A DNA stretch of 45,121 nucleotides from Bacteroidota bacterium (GTDB lineage: Bacteria; Bacteroidota; Bacteroidia; Chitinophagales; Chitinophagaceae). Below are positions 42,012 through 45,121 of the stretch, one piece after another. The position numbers and the translations under genes were made by a program. Within the stretch, counting starts at the first letter, position 1, and each line of letters starts with the position of its first letter. Under the pieces are notes generated by a model. The model searched no databases. It saw only the letters and a program-made list of their open reading frames with translations, and was not told the origin of the DNA. The DNA is taken from contig JANYEA010000021.1 of NCBI GenBank assembly GCA_025363385.1, positions 1-45,121 on the forward strand, in the 5' to 3' direction.

Positions 42012-42263
42012 ATGAAGCAAGGTATCCATCCAGAAAGTTATCGTTTCGTTGTTTTCAAAGACATGAGTAACGGTGATTCATTTTTAAGTAAATCAACAGC
42101 AAACACAAAAGAAACCATTTTATGGGAAGATGGTAAAGAATATCCATTGATCAAATTGGAGATTTCAAATACGTCTCACCCGTTTTATACTGGTAAAAAT
42201 ATGTTGGTTGATACAGCAGGTCGTATCGATAAGTTCAAAAAGCGTTACGCGAAAAAAGACTAA
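42012..42263 (+). CDS. rpmE2: Type B 50S ribosomal protein bL31
   Basis: An 83-residue type B bL31 with the family start [24 protein letters not shown] and end [11 protein letters not shown]. The four zinc-binding cysteines of the other L31 type are absent, so it is the zinc-independent form. In organisms with both forms this one replaces the zinc form under zinc limitation; in Bacteroidota it is usually the only one. It has a clear promoter, a leader hairpin and a terminator, so it is monocistronic. Confidence 0.97.
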   Translation: MKQGIHPESYRFVVFKDMSNGDSFLSKSTANTKETILWEDGKEYPLIKLEISNTSHPFYTGKNMLVDTAGRIDKFKKRYAKKD

Positions 42264-42282
42264 TCTTTTTGACAAAATATTC

Positions 42283-42320
42283 AAAATCCCGTTCAGTACT
42301 TTTCTGGACGGGATTTTTAT
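42283..42320 (+). terminator. Rho-independent terminator after rpmE2
   Basis: aaaatcccgttcag (42283-42296) pairs with ctggacgggatttt (42304-42317), 14 bp with one G-U pair, over a seven-base loop and ending in T residues. It lies 20 bases past the stop. Confidence 0.92.
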
Positions 42321-42361
42321 TGCAATCACTCTAGTAACTTTACTAAATAAAAGAAAAGTGT

Positions 42362-43090
42362 ATGAAGCTTGATATTTTAGCAATTGGGGTTCATCCAGAT
42401 GATATAGAATTAGGTTGTGCAGGCACATTGTTGTCGGCTATAGCAGAGGGCAAAAAAGTAGGCATTGTAGATCTTACCCGAGGAGAATTAGGGACACGCG
42501 GAACTGCAGAAACAAGGAAATCAGAAGCCCAAAATGCTGCTAGTATTTTGGGAATAAAAATTAGAGAAAACCTTGGAATGGCAGATGGCTTTTTTCAAAA
42601 TGATGAACATCACCAGCGAATATTGATACAAGCAATCAGGAAGTTTCAACCGACCATTATATTAGCGAATGCATTGGAAGATCGGCATCCAGATCATGGA
42701 AGAAGTTCAAAAATGGTTTCTGATGCTGCATTTCTATCAGGGTTAAGAAAAATTGTTACAAAATTAGATGGTGTTGAACAGCAGGAATGGCGTCCAACCT
42801 ATGTTTTCCATTATATACAAGATCGTTTTTTACAACCTAGTTTCGTAGTAGACATTTCAAAGTATATGGATAAGAAATTGGAATCTGTTTTGGCATATAC
42901 TACACAGTTCTATAATCCAGATCTTAATGAACCTCAAACATATATTTCTTCTCCACAATTTTTAGAAACGGTAAAAGCGAGAGCTATGATGTTGGGCAAG
43001 AGAATAGGTGTTGAATATGCAGAGGGATACATTTCAGAAAAAATGATAGGTATAAGTAGTTTCGATAGCTTGATACAAAGAACAACATAA
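42362..43090 (+). CDS. bshB1: Bacillithiol biosynthesis deacetylase BshB1
   Basis: A 242-residue PIG-L family zinc deacetylase that releases acetate from GlcNAc-malate, the second step of bacillithiol synthesis. The zinc motif is HPDDIELGC (11-19) with its partner HPDHGRSS (about 108-115); DLTRGELGTRGT and GIEYAEGY-like GVEYAEGYISE match BshB1. bshC, ypdA and a bacilliredoxin gene in the window strengthen the assignment over mycothiol or general PIG-L enzymes. It lies 41 bases past the rpmE2 terminator and 28 before aguB. Confidence 0.93.
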   Translation: MKLDILAIGVHPDDIELGCAGTLLSAIAEGKKVGIVDLTRGELGTRGTAETRKSEAQNAASILGIKIRENLGMADGFFQNDEHHQRILIQAIRKFQPTIILANALEDRHPDHGRSSKMVSDAAFLSGLRKIVTKLDGVEQQEWRPTYVFHYIQDRFLQPSFVVDISKYMDKKLESVLAYTTQFYNPDLNEPQTYISSPQFLETVKARAMMLGKRIGVEYAEGYISEKMIGISSFDSLIQRTT

Positions 43091-43118
43091 TAAAATTTAA
43101 ATTTTAAAAGCATTGATT

Positions 43119-43994
43119 ATGTCGGTAGTTTCAGTTGGTCTTGTTCAAATGACCTGTTCTGCATCTAGAGAAGAAAATATTGCAAAAGCCATTTCTAAAA
43201 TTAGAGAGGCAGCTGCAAAAGGGGCAAAAATCGTTTGCCTGCAGGAATTGTTTACTTCCCTATATTTCTGTGATGTAGAAGACTATGAGAATTTTCTTTT
43301 GGCAGAAGCAATTCCTGGCCCATCAACCGAATCTTTAAGTTCAGTGGCAGCAGAATTAGGCGTGGTAATTATTGCATCATTATTTGAGAAACGCACTAAG
43401 GGGATCTATCATAATACAACGGCTGTTTTAGATGCCGATGGAAACTATTTAGGAAAATATCGAAAGATGCATATTCCTGACGATCCTGCTTTCTATGAAA
43501 AATTTTATTTTACTCCGGGCGACCTTGGCTATAAAGTTTTTAAAACTAAATTTGCTACAGTTGGGATTTTAATTTGCTGGGATCAATGGTATCCCGAAGC
43601 ATCCAGAATTACCGCTCTAATGGGTGCAGAAATACTATTTTATCCTACAGCTATCGGTTGGTCTACCCAACAAGATGATGCCACCAATATTGAACAATAC
43701 AATGCATGGCAAACCATTCAAAGAAGTCATGCTGTTGCAAATGGAGTTCATGTAGTTAGTGTAAACAGGGTAGGATTGGAGCAGGATGGCGCTATGAAAT
43801 TCTGGGGTGGTTCTTTTATAAGCAATCCATTTGGTACTCTACTTTATAAAGCCTCACATGAAGCGGAAGAAGTTGCCGTGTTAGATCTTGATCTAAAACT
43901 TACAGACTATTTTCGTACCCATTGGCCGTTTTTGCGTGATAGAAGAATAGATTCTTACCAGCCAATTACTAAAAGGTTTATCGACGAAGACTAG
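43119..43994 (+). CDS. aguB: N-carbamoylputrescine amidohydrolase
   Basis: A 291-residue nitrilase-superfamily enzyme that hydrolyses N-carbamoylputrescine to putrescine, CO2 and ammonia. The Glu-Lys-Cys triad is seen as Glu in CLQELF (about 41), Lys in KYRKMHIPDDP (about 115) and Cys in ILICWDQWYPEA (about 152). MHIPDDPAFYEKFYFTPGD is typical of this subfamily. The ATG at 43119 is preferred to a TTG six bases earlier. It is followed after 49 bases by agmatine deiminase, the standard pair. Confidence 0.94.
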   Translation: MSVVSVGLVQMTCSASREENIAKAISKIREAAAKGAKIVCLQELFTSLYFCDVEDYENFLLAEAIPGPSTESLSSVAAELGVVIIASLFEKRTKGIYHNTTAVLDADGNYLGKYRKMHIPDDPAFYEKFYFTPGDLGYKVFKTKFATVGILICWDQWYPEASRITALMGAEILFYPTAIGWSTQQDDATNIEQYNAWQTIQRSHAVANGVHVVSVNRVGLEQDGAMKFWGGSFISNPFGTLLYKASHEAEEVAVLDLDLKLTDYFRTHWPFLRDRRIDSYQPITKRFIDED

Positions 43995-44043
43995 GGGCAT
44001 AAACACTAATATCTTTACTTAATTTTTATTCAAAGATCTTTCC

Positions 44044-45084
44044 ATGTTAACACCAGATGCGCTTGGTTATAAATTTCCTGCAGAATTTGCCGAACATGAA
44101 GCTACATGGCTTTCATGGCCACATAAAGAAGTAAGTTGGCCAGGTAAAATTGATTCGATTTTTCCTAACTATGCTTTGTTTATTAAATATTTAGCTCTTG
44201 GAGAAAAAGTAAGGATCAATGTTACCAATGAAGCAATGAAGAGTTTTGCATTAACACATTTAGAAAAAGTGGGTGCAAATCTGGAACGAATTGAATTCTT
44301 TTTACATCCTACTAACGATGCCTGGTGTAGAGATCATGGTCCTGCATTTTTAATCAATCCGGAGGCTGATATAAAAAAAGTGATTGTAGATTGGAACTAT
44401 AATGCATGGGGTAATAAATATCCCCCCTATAATTTAGACGATGTTATTCCCACATTAATTGGAAAACATTTTAATATCCCAGTATATCATCCAGGAATTG
44501 TAATGGAAGGTGGCTCTGTTGAATTCAATGGAAATGGCACATTGTTAACTTCAAGTTGTTGCTTATTAAACGAAAATCGAAATCCACATTTGAATCAGAA
44601 AGAAATAGAGAACTATTTATTTAATTATTACGGAGTTGATCAGATTTTATGGGTAGCAGATGGGATTATTGGAGACGATACGGATGGACATATTGATGAT
44701 ACCGTTAGATTCGTGAATTCGGATACGGTAATTACTGTTGTAGAAACAAATAAGCAAGATGAAAATTATGAACTTCTTCAAACCAATTTGAAACAGTTAA
44801 AAGTCATGCGCTTATTGAATGATAAGCAATTAAATATTGTGGAACTCCCTATGCCTGATGCTGTGATTTATGAAGACCAACGACTACCTGCATCTTACGC
44901 AAATTTTTACATTAGCAATAAACACGTGATAGTACCCATATTTCAATCCAAAAAAGATGATTTGGCACTTCAAATAATTGCGGATTGTTTTCCAAATAGA
45001 GAAACGGTAGGGATTGATTCTACTGATATTATATGGGGACTTGGTAGTTTCCATTGTTTAAGTCAGCAGGAACCGAAAGTGTAG
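44044..45084 (+). CDS. aguA: Agmatine deiminase
   Basis: A 346-residue peptidyl-arginine-deiminase-fold enzyme that converts agmatine to N-carbamoylputrescine and ammonia. Seen: the N-terminal FPAEFAEHEATWLSWPH, NDAWCRDHGPAF (about 96-107), GGSVEFNGNGT, GDDTDGHIDD with the catalytic His (about 217-226), and the nucleophile Cys in GLGSFHCLSQQEP near 338. It completes, with aguB and the arginine decarboxylase at 35326, the route from arginine to putrescine. The protein is complete; the stop lies just before the heptamer repeat. Confidence 0.95.
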   Translation: MLTPDALGYKFPAEFAEHEATWLSWPHKEVSWPGKIDSIFPNYALFIKYLALGEKVRINVTNEAMKSFALTHLEKVGANLERIEFFLHPTNDAWCRDHGPAFLINPEADIKKVIVDWNYNAWGNKYPPYNLDDVIPTLIGKHFNIPVYHPGIVMEGGSVEFNGNGTLLTSSCCLLNENRNPHLNQKEIENYLFNYYGVDQILWVADGIIGDDTDGHIDDTVRFVNSDTVITVVETNKQDENYELLQTNLKQLKVMRLLNDKQLNIVELPMPDAVIYEDQRLPASYANFYISNKHVIVPIFQSKKDDLALQIIADCFPNRETVGIDSTDIIWGLGSFHCLSQQEPKV

Positions 45085-45121
45085 TGAAAAGTGAAGAGTG
45101 AAGAGTGAAGAGTGAAGAGTG
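45084..45121. repeat. Heptamer tandem repeat (gtgaaga) running off the window
   Basis: From 45091 the unit gtgaaga repeats four times and continues into the window edge (45121). A degenerate unit gtgaaaa (45084-45090) precedes it and overlaps the last base of the aguA stop codon. The total copy number is unknown because the array is cut by the edge. Confidence 0.85.

Noticed and set aside
45091..45121. A CRISPR array at the right edge
   Set aside because: The repeats are contiguous heptamers with no spacers; it is a simple tandem repeat.

Overview
The window is AT-rich and looks like a chromosomal segment of a Bacteroidota bacterium, most likely Chitinophagaceae. This rests on promoters of the TAnnTTTG (-7) type, few Shine-Dalgarno sequences, a TonB-dependent receptor with a carboxypeptidase-regulatory-like N-domain, DUF4197, DUF3347 and BrxA/B-family proteins, bacillithiol genes and an IntDOT-like tyrosine integrase. 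The genus is an inference and was not tested.

Layout. Positions 1-4663 are mobile or defence-related: the 3' end of an IS4-like transposase, a SNF2-helicase/Mrr-nuclease gene broken twice (5' truncation next to the IS end and an in-frame TAG), a small protein with an integrase-core-like pattern but no catalytic acids, and a tyrosine integrase beside tRNA-Lys(UUU). From 4664 rightwards the content is ordinary chromosome: an SDR oxidoreductase, a divergent DUF62 (SAM hydrolase-type) protein, dihydrolipoyl dehydrogenase, a PAS sensor lacking a kinase ATPase domain, DUF4197, a histidine phosphatase, then prfC-ypdA-GNAT-rimO.

Positions 15955-23149 hold all four enzymes needed to convert trans-4-hydroxy-L-proline to 2-oxoglutarate (epimerase, D-amino-acid dehydrogenase-type flavoenzyme, DapA-like deaminase, semialdehyde dehydrogenase). 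A sterol-desaturase/alkylglycerol-monooxygenase-like membrane enzyme and a secreted GH5-like hydrolase lie among them. Next come bshC, purE, an ABC-F ATPase, a DUF3347 lipoprotein with a TonB-dependent receptor, and a secreted low-complexity-linker protein. A translation block follows (thrS-infC, then rpmI-rplT behind its own promoter), then a biosynthetic arginine decarboxylase-like enzyme. A minus-strand operon (TraB/GumN, ECF sigma factor, four-TM protein) and an Hsp20 gene are followed by a bacilliredoxin, lgt, a YajQ-family gene, rpmE2, bshB1, aguB and aguA. The window ends in a heptamer tandem repeat.

Working together. Three dispersed enzymes (arginine decarboxylase, agmatine deiminase, N-carbamoylputrescine amidohydrolase) make a full arginine-to-putrescine route. 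Four dispersed genes (ypdA, bshC, brxA/B, bshB1) cover much of bacillithiol synthesis and recycling. The translation genes carry clear Bacteroidota promoters and hairpins or a short upstream reading frame in their leaders. All functional statements come from reading motifs by eye; no database search was run.
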